Assembly (NCBI RefSeq): GCF_001039355.2
Contig: NW_019773959.1
Location: 337,196-401,195 of the forward strand
DNA length: 64,000 nucleotides
Direction of reading: 5' to 3'
Source of the DNA: Lingula anatina
Taxonomy: Eukaryota; Brachiopoda; Lingulata; Lingulida; Lingulidae
Position 1 is the first letter of the stretch. The number at the start of each line of letters is the position of its first letter. The position numbers were made by a program, and so were the translations under genes. Of this stretch, positions 27,041 to 40,873 are shown one piece after another. The notes beneath the pieces are model-generated. The model saw only the letters and a program-made list of their open reading frames with translations. It was not told where the DNA came from and ran no database searches.

Positions 27041-29027
27041 CTTCGTTTTTTAATTAATACAAAATTTGATACAATTTTGTGTGTACATGTATAGCATTAA
27101 GTTAAAGATAATCCTTGTTTTCTGTGAAATACTAATTGTAATATTTACTGAAAAGAATTGGGTATGCTTCCAGTTTGCCTGAATTGTGTGATTGGCTGCC
27201 CGTTGCTATGCGAATATGTGCTATTAATGTATATATTGGCTAATTGTGCTCCACATAATGCACAATGTATGCACTCGTACCGATTAGAGTACGTTGGATG
27301 TGTTCAATGAGTTTAATACTATTATGATATTTGCATATATTAAACGACTTTAATTAAAATATTTCTAAAGAGAGAAACAGAAAAAAAAAGATTTATCTGA
27401 AAGGAGGTGCATTATGTGTAGTTTACTGAACAGAATAACAAAATTATAACCACAATCAACTTCGAAGCAAAACGCTTGCCTACATGGATGACACACCAAA
27501 ATCAGTGTCGCTTACATCTTTTCACTATGATATTTATTGTTTGTCAATAATTCGGTATGAAATTTAGATAATTAATAATTTTATACCATCTGTAAGAAGC
27601 TTAGTGTTCACTATGATCATTTAGTTTTATTCAATCCAAAACTTGAACGTTATTAGAAAGGCCTAAGCGACTTTAATACACTGCAGAAAATGAAGTACAG
27701 ACGACCAAAGCGGATGTTTTAATCAACACTGATCAAATTAGTATTTATCTTGTAAGTAATTCTTTTTAGACGTTGAAAACTTAAAACTTTGGTAGATGTC
27801 ACATTCTTAAGCCTCTTTTGGTAGGTAAATTGCCGTGGTACGTATAGATTTTCACATGATTATAAATTTCAGGAGCTTGTATCTCATAATACATACATAT
27901 ATTCGTAATCGCACTGTACTGGTAACCTACTGCAGTTGGGAAGACTGAGTTCTATACAACGTGGATTAAAGAGTATGCTTTGAAGGTATATCAAGAGCCC
28001 CTACTTCTTCATGAAACATGTACTTATTTCATTGTATTTTGTTCAGTGTTAAGCGTCTGCAATGACAGCTTATATTGTATGCAATTTTTATAAATACAAT
28101 TGGATTTGCAGCACAAACTTGAAAACTGATGCTTTAGCATTCCTTTTTACATTTAATGTTACAAGAAAATGTAAAATAGGAGTGTTAACACATGGATTTA
28201 TTTGCTATTGCAGCACCAAACAGTAGCACTCTTTCTTACAGTTTTATATATATATTCACTGCTGGATTAAATATAAATGAAATATGGATCCTTTGGTACT
28301 AATATATAGTGATTTTATTAATGGGACATGTTTAACCATGCTCTCCAAATTCATATGTCTTATACTGTTGAAAAGCCAATACTTCATCAACAGAGTAAGA
28401 TTGAGAATACATTACTAGTAATTCATCTTTTAAAGATGCCTAAAACAAAACCCACTGGCTGCTGAAGACTACATTTTTCCCATTATTTCATTTTTAATAA
28501 AAATTGGCAAGAACTGACGTGTATGATGCCTCACCCTTGATAACCTTGATAAAAAGTGAAAATAAGATTGAACAACAGTCAAAATTACATATAATCTTTA
28601 TGGGTATAAATTTAAATTATTGAGAAGGGTAACAAATTAACAATTATTGTCATTTCTTATGTGTGACTTTATAAAGTAGCCATGAAAATCGGAGACTTCA
28701 ATAGATAGTTGATGTTGTGTTGGCATTTAAGATAACGTGAATGAATTATTGTAAAGTATGATAAATCTAATAGAATTCTACAATATGGTTTTATCTAGCA
28801 CAAAAATCCATGCATCCTTTTACATCTTTTGATGTGTATTACCTGCTAAAACATGAGAGATATAGGTATTGACAACTGTAAAATGATTAATAGTAGGTCT
28901 TTTTTGTAAAGCACTGCGGGACTGGGACTTGCAAGTTTCATATTATCTGTGTGTTAAACTGCAATTTTTGCACTTGGGTATTAACGTCATACCATAAGTT
29001 TTTGTTCCAGCTGAAAGTAATCTTAGA
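27041..29027. other. Intergenic, no gene seen
   Basis: AT-rich sequence. A patch near 27190-27230 (GATTGGCTG, then GTTGCTATG) combines an inverted CCAAT box with an RFX-like half-site and could belong to a promoter for the downstream PITPNM gene. This is guesswork without transcript data. Confidence 0.3.
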
Positions 29028-29250
29028 CCCCATTTCCATAGATTTTAGATTGATCTATCCCTGTGGGGAGTCTCACTAGATTACTGTCAGCTTAGCCGGC
29101 TTAAGCGTCTGTCCCGCCTACTAAACACTGTAAGGGGGTAATTAACTATGGTGCGTGCTCGGCTGACTGCAATTTAGCGTGAATCCCCAGGGAGTTAGGT
29201 TGATCTAAATCTAAATCTCTGGATCGATCTAAATCTCTGGGAATGCACCC
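29028..29250. mobile_element. MITE family 1, copy 1
   Basis: Ends are CCATAGATTTTAGATTGATC and an imperfect inverse (GATCGATCTAAATCTCTGG). The interior contains GGGGAGTCTCACTAGATTAC, CTGTCCCGCCTACTA, GTAATTAACT and CAGGGAGTTAGGT. A second copy with the same interior lies at 59141-59346, which shows that it is a dispersed element. Confidence 0.8.
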
Positions 29251-29590
29251 TTACTTTTTCAGACGCCTTTGTAACCTTCAACTAGCTCTGAACTTTACGT
29301 CTGACTGGACCAAAGTTCAATAACCTCTAGCATCTCACAGGTTTTTCCAAATATGAAGATAAGTTTACAAAGAAATCCCCACCTTCCCTGTATAAAAACA
29401 CGCACACGGATGTGTGCATTTGTGCGTACACACATACTCATTCCCAGGATTCTCATTCTGAATGGCCCCATGTAGTGCTTATGAAAAGAAAAAAACTGGA
29501 TTCTTACGACAAATATTGTACTATACCATGTTCAGGTATTACTACTATTAGGTGGAGAATAAGTGAAATGCAGCTGACAAAGGGTCATAG

Positions 29591-29868
29591 GTTGCATTCA
29601 CAAAAGATGATCCTTGGATCTACTGGTCTGTGGATCAGATATGGCAGACCCTATATGAAAGCAAGGCCGCCTAATCCCTTAATGGTCTTCCTGCCTCCAC
29701 ACGCTCCTTCCCTTGACAAGCCTAGCAATTAAACCTTGCAGCCAAAATTTAAATTCGTGTGGAGCCGGGGAGACCATTAAAAGATTAGGCGGTCTTGCCT
29801 TCATTAACGGTCCACCATATTTGATCCGTGGACCAGTAAATCCGATGATCATCTGTTTTGAATGCGAC
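29591..29868. mobile_element. Long inverted-repeat element (arms about 113 bp)
   Basis: The left arm (29591-29703) and the right arm (29756-29868) are imperfect inverted complements for their whole length. Examples: GTTGCATTCA / TGAATGCGAC, CCGCCTAATCCCTTAATGGTC / GACCATTAAAAGATTAGGCGG, CCTCCACACG / CGTGTGGAG. About 80% match by eye, around a loop of roughly 50 bases. This is a foldback MITE; the ORF that crosses the left arm is incidental. Confidence 0.85.
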
Positions 29869-31870
29869 CATATTCATTAATAAATCACAAATGTTGTTGT
29901 CTTTAAAATGTTCAAAATTGTTCAAAATAGAAAATAGAAAACATTTTCAGTCATCTATCAAATTGCATGTGTGTACACATAGATTGAATTTGACAAAAAA
30001 AATAATGTTGAGGGAAACCATATATTGATGCTTTTCTAACCAGAAATAGAACCACTGCTGCTGAGAGATGTGTTTTAAAGTGCTTTAAGGATTAGATTGT
30101 TTTATTTTGTAGCCCCCATGGTAAATGTTTCAGACACACAGCTCATTTGGGATAATAAAAATCAATTGGGTTTCAGCAGAGTAAAATATTAATGATCTCC
30201 CATCACGGCCATGTCCGCTCTAGAGACAATCCAATAGTTTCGGTAAATTTTCTAACTGGGAATGGGTCATTGTCTGTGCTTTACATTTACATACACTTCA
30301 GGTATTTTTAGCAGTTACATGTAATGGAGTGTAGCATTATCGGCAGTCCTTTTACTGTTTAGCTAAATCATCTGGGTTAAAGGCTGGTGTGGAACTGATG
30401 AAAAATTATTGATTTCATTTTGTATATTACTTTGTTGGATACGTCTGCTGAAGATTCATCGAATGACACCTGCTGATGAAATTTATCATACATAACTACA
30501 TGACAGTAATGAATGAATACTTAAATAACTGCAGTTGAATTTTTAATTTTAGCCACATAGTTATAAAAATTAGCCTTACATTTTTGATAAGATCATTCAT
30601 TCAAATTATGTTGAAAGAAGTGCATATATTATATAGTCCAGTTAGATGATATTTATCTACCAAATTTAATTGCTTTAAAACTGAACATCATCAAAATGCA
30701 TATTTGTAGTACTTCAGAAGCTTAAGTATTTCGTTTTTCAAATCCAGTGCACACTCCTGTAGGAGTATAGCATTGAGTGGGGAAACCGCTATAGTATATT
30801 TTTAGAGTACTTACAGCTGCTAATAGACAATCTATTCTTAGGTCTATGATTAAATGCCTTTAGGAACTAGAAAACTAAAACTAAGAGCTGAGTTGGGTTT
30901 CATTTCATTTGCAAGGAGCAGAGGAACCATATTTTTCCCTGAGTGAAGTACATCTTTTGTAAGGTCATGCATGTTTTAATGATTAATAAGTCTTTGCATG
31001 CATGTCTCCAATTTTTTGATTGAAAAAAGTGAGAAATGCACTGGTTCTCAATTCTTTCAATTAGAGAATTTTCTTTAGATGGGTCACTTTGCAATTAACT
31101 GCCGTCTAAAACGTGTGCCATACTAGCACTGTTAAAGGTAGCACTGTTTTTTTTCTTTCAAGTGCATGGGACCAGTATGTGTGGATTGTTTTAATTAAAG
31201 TGTCCAGATTTTAAAAATGGAAAACACCTTTACCCATTTGGGGTACATGCATATTGTAATGTATATGTTGTATACAATATTTTTCAGTACAGGGATGTTT
31301 CTGAAATGTTCAGTATTTCTGTAAAACAACACACTGTTCTTTGGAATGTGCCTTAATAGGGAAAATTGAATCTTGCAACTCAGAAGCATCATGTGTCTTT
31401 TGTAACCCCTATCATATGTTTATTGTCTATAGTTATGTACTGTGATTTATTGAACAAGGATCAGTTAATCGGCTCACTGTCAGCCATATTTCATAGATTA
31501 TGCTTATATACTTGATACTGAGAAGTAATGTAAAATCAATAGATTGCTAATAGTCATTGCTGGCATAAGTACTGTCACTGAATATATGGGAAAGATGCCT
31601 TGCCAGATGCAAAGATGGGCCACTCTTTGTCTGCTTTGTAATATTAAATAATATTTGTAGTACAGGTGTAAAATCATCTAATGGAAAAGTGTATAATTTT
31701 TAATCTACAGGATGTTATTAGAAAAATGTATTACCAGAAACTTATTTGATGTTGAATGAGTGCTGAAACAGAAAAAAATATTCGAAATAATGGGGAAATA
31801 TAGGTATATTGACAGTCAGTCAGTAGGTGTTAATTTAATGTTTACCAGTAAACCAGATTTGTAACCCTGA

Positions 31871-31873
<3 letters not shown>
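29869..31873. other. Non-coding, no gene seen
   Basis: AT-rich sequence without supported exons or repeats. Confidence 0.5.

Positions 31874-31951
<78 letters not shown>
31874..31951. repeat. (TC)n(TA)n compound microsatellite
   Basis: About 26 TC units directly followed by about 13 TA units. Confidence 0.95.
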
Positions 31952-32971
31952 GTTTATCAAGAATTCATTACCAATATAGGGTTTCTGTGACTTTGTGTCA
32001 TAGATGACTGCCAGAGACAGCATTCTGTAAATATTTGCTAAGGTATCAGTGCAAGCTTTTTGGTTACAGGCTTTTATGCTGATGATGCAGTCAGTTTCTA
32101 TGGTACTTCTGCATGACTAAATAACTATGGCAGTCACTGTACAGTGGCATATAGTGTTGGCTTATTGAATGATGACAGTATTGATGAAGTAATAACTGTG
32201 GTCGCCGCCTCATATTGCTGCACACACAGGACAAGGCTGTATTGAGAATATGGCAACAGGTAGCTGCTCTGACGTCCATGATGCATTCTCAAGATGGCAA
32301 CCAAGAACAGAATGCCACAGACTTATGGACTGCCTGAATATTTCCTGGAAAATTAATCTGAGGATGTGAAAGAGTGAAACACAATTATAGCCCTGTGGTT
32401 TAGGATGAACCTTAACATAACAGTGTAAAGTATGTTAATATGATTTCACACTTGAGTCTTCCGCAGTTTCTCAGGATTGCTTCATGTTTCATAAGAACAC
32501 TTGGAATAATAAAGAAGAACTGGTTCATTTTCATGAGCCATTTACTTTGCATATTTCAGCTATTTAGGGTCTTGGCAGATCTAGTGTTGTAGTGTGTGAG
32601 TTTTTTTATGGTTGATTTCACTATTAGGAAACACTGTCACAAGCAATGGACAAACTCTATTTCCTCTTACTTCTTCAATTCTTGGCTCTTTCCACTATAC
32701 CTAGAGAATAAGACTGATCAAAGCAATTCACCTTTCAAAAATCCAAATTTACTTTTATTCATGGTCTCTACAGAATTCATCTCTAAACTGATGTGGTAGA
32801 ATTTGCGTACAATTTAAGTTCTGTAAGCCATGAGATATTTCCAGGATTTATATATATGTAATGCTATCTTGGAATGTCTGGACCAATAATGCCTTCTGCC
32901 TTTAAATTTGTGAGAGTGGCTCTGAGTCTTGAACAGCCTGAAGATGATGATTGAATCTTCTCTGTTTGCAG

Positions 32972-33053
32972 GTGTGCTTCCAGGAGTATCCAGTGGTTTG
33001 TTGATGCTCTGTGCTGGCAGACACTGTTCTGAACCATGTAACCTTCTCAGCAG
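32972..33053 (+). other. Possible 5'UTR exon of the PITPNM gene
   Basis: An 82-base block bounded by CTCTGTTTGCAG and GTAAGAA, a strong acceptor and donor pair. It has no long open frame, which suits an untranslated exon. It contains ATGTAA (33036-33041), a start codon followed at once by a stop. Splice signals alone are weak proof; RNA evidence would settle it. Confidence 0.35.
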
Positions 33054-36000
33054 GTAAGAAAATAATCTCACAGAAAAGGGGTTTACATGAGTTTGACAAT
33101 ACAAAAAGTTACACTTCAGTATATTGCATATGATGAGGTGTTATAGAGTGTAAGTATTATATATAAGAGATCTCTAAAGTAATGGCCACAAGAACAGTGT
33201 AACCCCCTTCATTGGTCATGATCTGCAGGCTTGAACCCTTAAGATATTTGTATTTGAGCACAAATATTTTGTTTACCTCATTGCATACATTTAACTTTGA
33301 GTGTGTAAAATGTCAGATGAAGAGAGTGAGGCAAGGGACCCCTGGTTTAAATGTGAGATGGCCATTATGTACATTTACTGCATGTTAAGATGTTTCAGGG
33401 GGGAAATGATAAATTAACTGACAAGTTGATAACCTAGAAATTAACAAGTGGGAAAATTTCACAAAAATTAAAAAGTAACACGGCATGATATATTATCTGC
33501 TGGTATGTATACTACTATCATATTAAAACAAGATGGAGAACATTTTCATGAAGATTGTTTTAACTTATTTCCTATTTTACTTACTAGTAAGTGGAAGGCA
33601 TTTAGTAGAAATTGGAAGCTTTTACTAGTAAGTTGTACTAACAGAAACATTGCTTAGGTCTTCTTTGAATGTGATAATGATTTTGGTATTTGTTTATTTG
33701 AAAACATGATTGCACATATATGAGAGTAAAAACATCAAGCTTCCATCAGATATTGTGTACTTTAATTTGTTTGAACCATGATATCCATAAGCATATACTA
33801 GTATGTTTCGTCATTTATTCTGTTTATGGCTCCTCCTTGTTTCTGAAATGACAGATCAATTATTTTATGAGAATTAGTGGATGACAGATTGGGCAGCCTG
33901 TCAGCAATTTAGACCAGGCACGAGGAGACTACTGTATTGGATGCCATTGTGGCACTGGCTAACTGGCAGGCCCAACATCTATAGAATTCCCACTGTCTAA
34001 GCCTGCATTCTGAAGTAGCAAGTGCTGCAAGTTATGACCATATGCTAAGCCAGATTGTTGCCTTATGGTAAAAAAAGTGATTCATCCTCTATTTGCAGTA
34101 TGATTGCATTGCTATGCAGTATGAGATATTGGCATTTTGAAATGAGACCAACCTATTGACTTGTGATTGTAAGGGACTCCGCACAGCACTAATGGCAGAC
34201 AAAACACAATCCTGGTTTTACTAGATATATCAGTGATAAACGCACAGATTCAGGACTGACATTTCTAGCTCTATCTGAACACACTGTTATGTGTAAAAGG
34301 AGAGAGACCAAGTACAGGCATCCTGTTAGTGTGTGTTTCCAGTTGAGTTGGGTAGACATATCTCTGTACAGCCCATCTAATATACGTTAAGCCCATCATT
34401 GGAAGTTAAACTGAAGGTATGCAGCTTGCCTATGTACAGTACCATTGGAAAAGACAAGAAAGCGATGAGTTTTACTGCCTGTTTCAGAAAATAAATTTAG
34501 CCCAATAATTTGGTCTAGTTCAGTTCAAGATAACTACTTAAATAAGGTAAGTATATATTGGTCTTAATCATTGACAACATCTTTTACAACAGGTGTAATG
34601 ATGGTAATATATTTCATTTAATTGGAATAATAGTACTGATATACCCTGAACCAAAGTAGACTTAAATTTTAGTCTAAATGTTACAACCAATTTTCAGGCT
34701 TAAGTTCTTTGTGAAACTGGCCCCTGACGATCCCCTGAGATGGGCCATTGTCAGATAGGTCATTGTAGTTTGACTGGAAACACACTGTGTGCCTAATATC
34801 TGTATGATTCCCTAGAGGGATCCTGCTGTATATTTTTAGTTAAAAATTGATCTCTACGTGTATTATAGGAAAGGCAAAATGGCTTTGGTGGTGTGTAAAC
34901 ATGTTTGTTTTTACTGTTGATGGTTAGCTGCAGGCAAGATAACATGTACTAGGATGCTAGAATGTTGTTAAGGCAGGATCACACGTGGGTATCCAACTTC
35001 ACATGCTCAGAGGGTGTGTAGCCAGTCACACTTCTCTTTCAGTATAACAGGACTGGTAACTTTAACAGTATTTAAATTGTTTACAGTGCAGTTTTTAGGC
35101 TAATGATGAAAATAAACAATGTATGATAAGCTATCTTTGTAATAATAAACAATAAAAAAATTGTTAATAGTTAACAGTACAGTTTGGGATGTATTTGTCT
35201 GTTACATACTGTAATATATTTGTGAACACAGTGAATATACTGTATATAATGAGTTTGGATACCATGAAGATGTACATGTTATGCAAAACCAATACAGAGA
35301 TGATTTCTGTTTTCAAGATTATTAATTTTTTCACTTTGTAAGTATAATAAATATATTATCTAATTTTTACAATAGTACACATTGTTTTAAATATTTTTTG
35401 TCAATTTTAAGCAAAGTAATGCTTCTGATTTTAAGTTTGGCTTTTTAGTAACAGCTATGGCTCTTTTCACATCAAGAAGTACACATTTCTCTTTTTTTTT
35501 GGGGGGGGGGCATAAGTTTTTGCAAGTACTGTACCAATCAAAATTACTCCACTTAACTGGCCATGTCAAGTGCTGGGAATTCATTCAGGTGAGACTAACA
35601 TAAATTATAATCAGGCTATAAAATTGTTAATCTCTCATAAACTAGTGGGTTACAAAAAATTGGTACACTTGATATGATAAGGGAGCCTACAGATATCAGT
35701 TATATATTTGCTAAACACAGATAAAGATGGGATTCTGATTATACACCAACTGATCAATTAGAAGAACCAGGTTATTACTATGATTATGATTGTTATTATT
35801 TTTCAGGAAAAAATAATTCTAATTGAAAATGTTAACTGTGCATATCGGCATGAATTTTGATCTGTGCAATACGTAAAGGTGATAGTTCTGTAAAAGAGAA
35901 AATCATGCCAGCAGAAAACGGGTTAGCTGTTCACTGAAGTCAATGAAGATCAGATGTGCCCTTTTACCTTCAGTGATAGCATTAAGCTTTTTGTAAATCA

Positions 36001-39000
36001 GTGACAAATGTTCTTTAAGTTTAAAATCAACGGGTTTTGTAAAAATGGTTGATCTTGTTCTGTGCTGAAATATTTCTGCGAGCTCTAGGTTGAAAAGTAC
36101 TCAATTATCTAAAATATTAACATGTTTTTAGCACACAATGAATAAAATCATACTAGTTTAGATAACCTTCCCTGTGCTTGGACATTTTGTTTTGACATAA
36201 TAAATAGCGTTTCATTTATTTTGGAATATATTAATACTCCACAATCTTTAAGAAAATAAACCCACAGTTTTTATCCTTTAAAAGGATACATATACAGTTA
36301 AATTTTTCCCATCAGCAATGCTAAGTGATATAGGCATGTAGCATCTGGCCTGTCAGTACAGAGTGATATGAATGGCAGATATTAGCATACATAATAATTA
36401 GTGTGAGGAGAATAAAATACATATGCATAAATTGTTGTGTGGGAATATGCTGGTTGTATGCTGGTATTGTGGTGACAGGTTGTGTTGTATGCATGTCTGT
36501 ATTCAACTCCTACGCATTTAAGATGGAAACAAAGTATAGTTAACAATTTATGTTTTTCGGCTATAATTCTTTTGATATGTTTATTGGGGTATTATTATTT
36601 TTTATCACATTTACATTGAGGTGAAATTTACTAAAGGTTCTGTTTTGTCAAAAGCTTCAAAAAAATATTGAACTGTATTGCTGCCACAATTTTTGTTGAG
36701 ATGAGTAAAGTATGTGTTCATCAAAGGCACACACTATCAATAATTGTACGTGTAAGTTTGCTTAGAACTGTCAGCATCTCTCTTCATGTTTTGTTGATTG
36801 CAATATCAGAACATGAATTATTAAAGATAATATTGGAGAGGTTAATTAATTTAATATTGCCTGACTATGACATTTAAAAGGACATGAGACACATTTTCAT
36901 TAAAAGTTCACTGTTCTCCCCCTAAGGTGATGCTTGTAATTTGTTTGTACAGTTTAATATGGACATTTTGCCCTTCTTTTAACACATCGATTCCACTGAA
37001 TTGCCTCCCCTGTTCTGATAAAAGTCTGGTGAATTTAATTGATATATTTGAACATATTTGATCAGTGAAAATTCTTGAAATTTATTGTTTTTGATAAGTA
37101 TCTTTAAAAAGTTATTTCTAACATCTGAAATATGATTGACTTTGAGTTAATTGTAGTCTTAAAAATGGCAAATCTTGAAATAAAATGTTGCAAAGTTGAT
37201 ATTTTCAATAACCATAAATTTTGATTTCAAGACAACTAAGGGCTAGTCATGTATGTCAGAGTTAGTCTTATCAGGCAGTGAAAAGTGCATAAAGAACAAT
37301 TTATATCCTAGAGTTATATCTTTACGTAAAACATTGCTCCAATTTCCTTCAGATATATAATAAAGGTCATCTAGGTTTTATCAGTATTAAATAATCTCCG
37401 AGATAGGTATGAATACTTGGAAAAAATTAAGATTTTATAAGTGCTATACCAGGTCAGTGGTGTTAATTGCAAGTAATCAATCCTTTAAGCCCTCAGCAGG
37501 TAGTCAAAATAGGTGATGGAAATTGATTGCGCTTATTGGATCATTGCATGCATTAGGGTAGTGACTTCAGGATGTGATAGGTAAATTTATGTATGTATAT
37601 AATGGGAAAGAGGTTTTCAAGAAGACCTTCAACCTATAGTATATAGGCAGTGCAATAGTGGGTTATGTAAACATTGTATGGGAGAAATTTCCCCATTAAC
37701 ATTTTGACCCTATAGCATTCTGTTGATGCTGAAAAGTGAATTATATTTAGTAGTCCAAGTCTAAATGTAGTGTGGGTAAGCTGGTCTAATTTGAGATTCC
37801 ATGTTATCATGCTGGCAGACTACCTCAATTATTCTAAGAGATACAGTCTAGATTTCAATTTTCAGTTTGCATACAAGCAATTGATGAAATACAGATGTAT
37901 TGTTGATTTGTTAATATATAACTTCAGTGAAGGATTTGATTTTCTTCCAGCATAACTTGCTGTTCAGTAATTTTTTGCACCTACAAATATAATGGGTGTA
38001 AGGTACATGAAGTTTAAAGCTGTATGAAAAACCCAAAGATGAAGATATTACTACATACATATACACAGTAAACATGTACATACATACAGAATTAGGCAAA
38101 TAAAGGAAAATGGCACTTATGTCAAATGGAAAGTTTTCATAAAAAAATTAAAAATTCATTTTCCTTGCTTTGACCAATAGTCCACCTGTCCAAAAACGTA
38201 TGAATATAAATATGTATATATGTAGTGCAATAAAGCAGCTGATTCACTTTCCTCTGGAAACTTGGCAGAAAAAATATACAATCAGCTTCATCTAGTGCTT
38301 GTTTTATAAAGGATGGATGATTTTGGTGGGTTTTTAACTTGCAATAGACCTGTAAATGTCTGTTTTAGTAATTAACCTTTGGCTTGAAACATTAGTCATG
38401 TATTTTTTTAAATGGTTGTAATTTTGTATTTAAGTGGCTTACTACTGATTTGTAGTAATTTAGGTAAGGTCATAGTAAACAAAAATTTGGGTATAAAATT
38501 CAGACTTACTTTTGCACCAAAGTAATTTTGCTATGCTGCCATTGTGAATGAAATTTCCTGAAAGAACACTATTTTTGGGCCATTAAGCATTTTTTTATAC
38601 CTATGTCATCTTTTTAGTTTGTCATACGTTATACGATGACCTCATCTATAATGGCAAGGTTCCTCGTGACACCACCGGTAGGGTAATAATTTTCCACAGC
38701 TTCTGTCTGTCTGTCTACTCTGTGTATTGGCTGACATCAATAAATATGTTATTGCCTCTCTAGATGACAATGCAATCTCAGCTTTATTTGGCATGGTGTA
38801 AACATGACATTTTTGTATGATTTGATTACAATTGACTTCATATATCACCCCTCTTTCACAACTAGCTTTAGGCTCATAAAGGTTGAAGCCATATAAGTAT
38901 ATTCATGTTTGACGCCCTTTTCTTTTTTCAGTGGGTGTCTTTATCAGTCATGTACCATATGATTGACTACACAATAGTGGGCTTTCACATGTTATATTTA

Positions 39001-39043
39001 TAAAGGACACATGCTGTATTAATTCAAGTCTTTACTTTTCCAG
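33054..39043. other. Long non-coding stretch upstream of PITPNM coding exon 1
   Basis: Probably 5' intron if the flanking UTR exons are real. AT-rich, with a T/G homopolymer pair near 35492-35510. I find no coding exon, RNA gene or well-defined element in it. Confidence 0.45.
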
Positions 39044-39080
39044 TTTCTTGACAGCCTGTGTGCCACTCAGAAGAGTAAAG
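39044..39080 (+). other. Possible small 5'UTR exon of the PITPNM gene
   Basis: 37 bases between CTTTTCCAG and GTGAGTATC, a good acceptor and a near-perfect donor, 1.8 kb before the coding start. It adds no ATG. Confidence 0.35.
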
Positions 39081-40030
39081 GTGAGTATCAATATGTCTCA
39101 GTAACTGCTCTCATTTGTATTGTCTTGCACTATTATAGTACATACATGTATTTTGGGAAAACTCTAGCATTTTTACTTGTGGCTACATACAAGTAACTTT
39201 CACATTTTGTAAAGACTGATTCAATTTGTCATGTTATCATAGTACTTTAAGAAAGCTAACCAGTGGCGTTGTGTTTCACAAAAAGCCTCTATGAATGACC
39301 ATACAATGCCTTTTTTTTATATCGCCAATCAACAAGCGTTTCTTCAACTGTTGGCCCACAATTTTTACCCTGTAGAGTAATAATCACAGTCAAGAATGTA
39401 ACAAATTGATAGAGAGCTCTGTTAAAAATCAGGGAAAAATCATGTACAGTAAGTGGCTTTTAAGATTCCTTGTGAAACTCAATTTAGTTGGCTAAATTCT
39501 TAGCAGTCTTTACAATTAGCACAGTTTTCAGTCTTAAGTCGCTTTAATTTGTGGAACAGGTTTCTGATGCAGTGCATACACATTTGTTTGCAATTAAACA
39601 TGGTAGACTAAGTTAAGTACTTATTTAAATACTTAAAGGTTTATGTGCCTGTTGAACTGCAAAGGACAGCTCATTTTCTGTCTGGTGTTTTTGAAGGAAA
39701 ATTATCTATAAAGTTTCTTCATTGACTTTCTCATTTTAAGTTCATTCTTTGTTCAGTATTAGCTATAGTATATGGAGATATTATACTGTATGCAGTGTTA
39801 ATTACCAGTGCAGAATACTTTAACATAGTGCTAAAAATGACAACCTAAATGAGTGAGGATTGAAATGATTCATAGTTTGAAATTTTCACCTTTGAGTTTG
39901 TCTAACAACAACATGCTTTAATAGATCATCCGGGTAACTCCCTATCACCACAAGAATAACATTTTTAATTATCAAACAGAGTAAAGAGTATTTTTTTATA
40001 TTTTAAAGTGGGATGAATTTGACTCTGAAA

Positions 40031-40374
40031 CAGACATGCTGAAACTGTCGGTCCGATCGGTCATGACCGAGAAAATTTGTCTGGACCGGTAAAAATTTGG
40101 ATTTGGTCGGTCCAAAGGACCGACATGAGTTTCAATTTTGAATTTCCAGTCATCATTCGACATACTTCACTGATAAAATTATATAAAACCCAAAGCATTT
40201 GTCCCTTCCAATTCAAACCTATCACATTCACAAACAAAGTAAGCTCCCCTAATCGTATCTGTCTCAAACGAATAGAGTTATATTCAGTCCGACAAAAATC
40301 CATTCGGTCCGACAAATTTTTCATTACTGCTGGTCCAAATGTCCCGCCATTCTGAAAAGTTTTCAGCATGTCTG
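40031..40374. mobile_element. MITE with CAGACATGCTGAAA termini
   Basis: Ends CAGACATGCTGAAAC and GTTTTCAGCATGTCTG are near-perfect inverted repeats. Subterminal GTCGGTCC/GGACCGAC blocks also pair. The open frames inside on both strands (about 92 and 102 codons) mirror each other and do not resemble a transposase. A non-autonomous element of about 344 bases just upstream of PITPNM coding exon 1. Confidence 0.8.
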
Positions 40375-40806
40375 CTGAAATAGAAGTTATATATTTTATG
40401 TATATTTTTCAAATATAATGCTTGGAAAGATTATATTAGGATGTTGCTATGGTTCATTTACTTCACAATGCTAGACACATGCTTATATGCTAAAAAGATT
40501 TCCAATTTATGCTACTGAAAGTGTTTAAAGCATTCTAATAACATATCTGAGCAATGGAAAAACTCGGCATATAAGCAGTGATCTTTCGTAGTGATAACTA
40601 CTTTAGTTTTGTTCTGTTGGAAATGATGTGAGGTTATGGTCTGGTACACCAAGGCATATGTCAAGATCAGAAAATCCAGCTGCAGTTTATTTTGCATGCA
40701 TGTGCAACATGCATAAATGTGATGTAGACCTCTTGTCAGAACAGTGTCTGTGACCCTAGATCACATATTACACCTTCCTAACCCTTGTATCGGATTCTTG
40801 CTTCAG

Positions 40807-40873
40807 GGGACGACTAGGTTTCTGGACAATGCAGTTCAATAGTTGACTGGACACCTGACTGGTGGGGAGAAAC
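40807..40873 (+). other. PITPNM 5'UTR end with a 5-codon upstream ORF
   Basis: The acceptor TTGCTTCAG at 40806 begins the exon that holds the start codon. Upstream of ATG 40874 is ATGCAGTTCAATAGTTGA (40829-40846), a short open frame that stops before the main start. This could lower translation. The main start is fixed by the conserved [12 protein letters not shown] terminus. Confidence 0.55.

Noticed and set aside
40061-40369. Overlapping open frames on both strands near 40.2 kb
   Set aside because: They lie within the inverted-repeat MITE and mirror its structure. No transposase motif is present.
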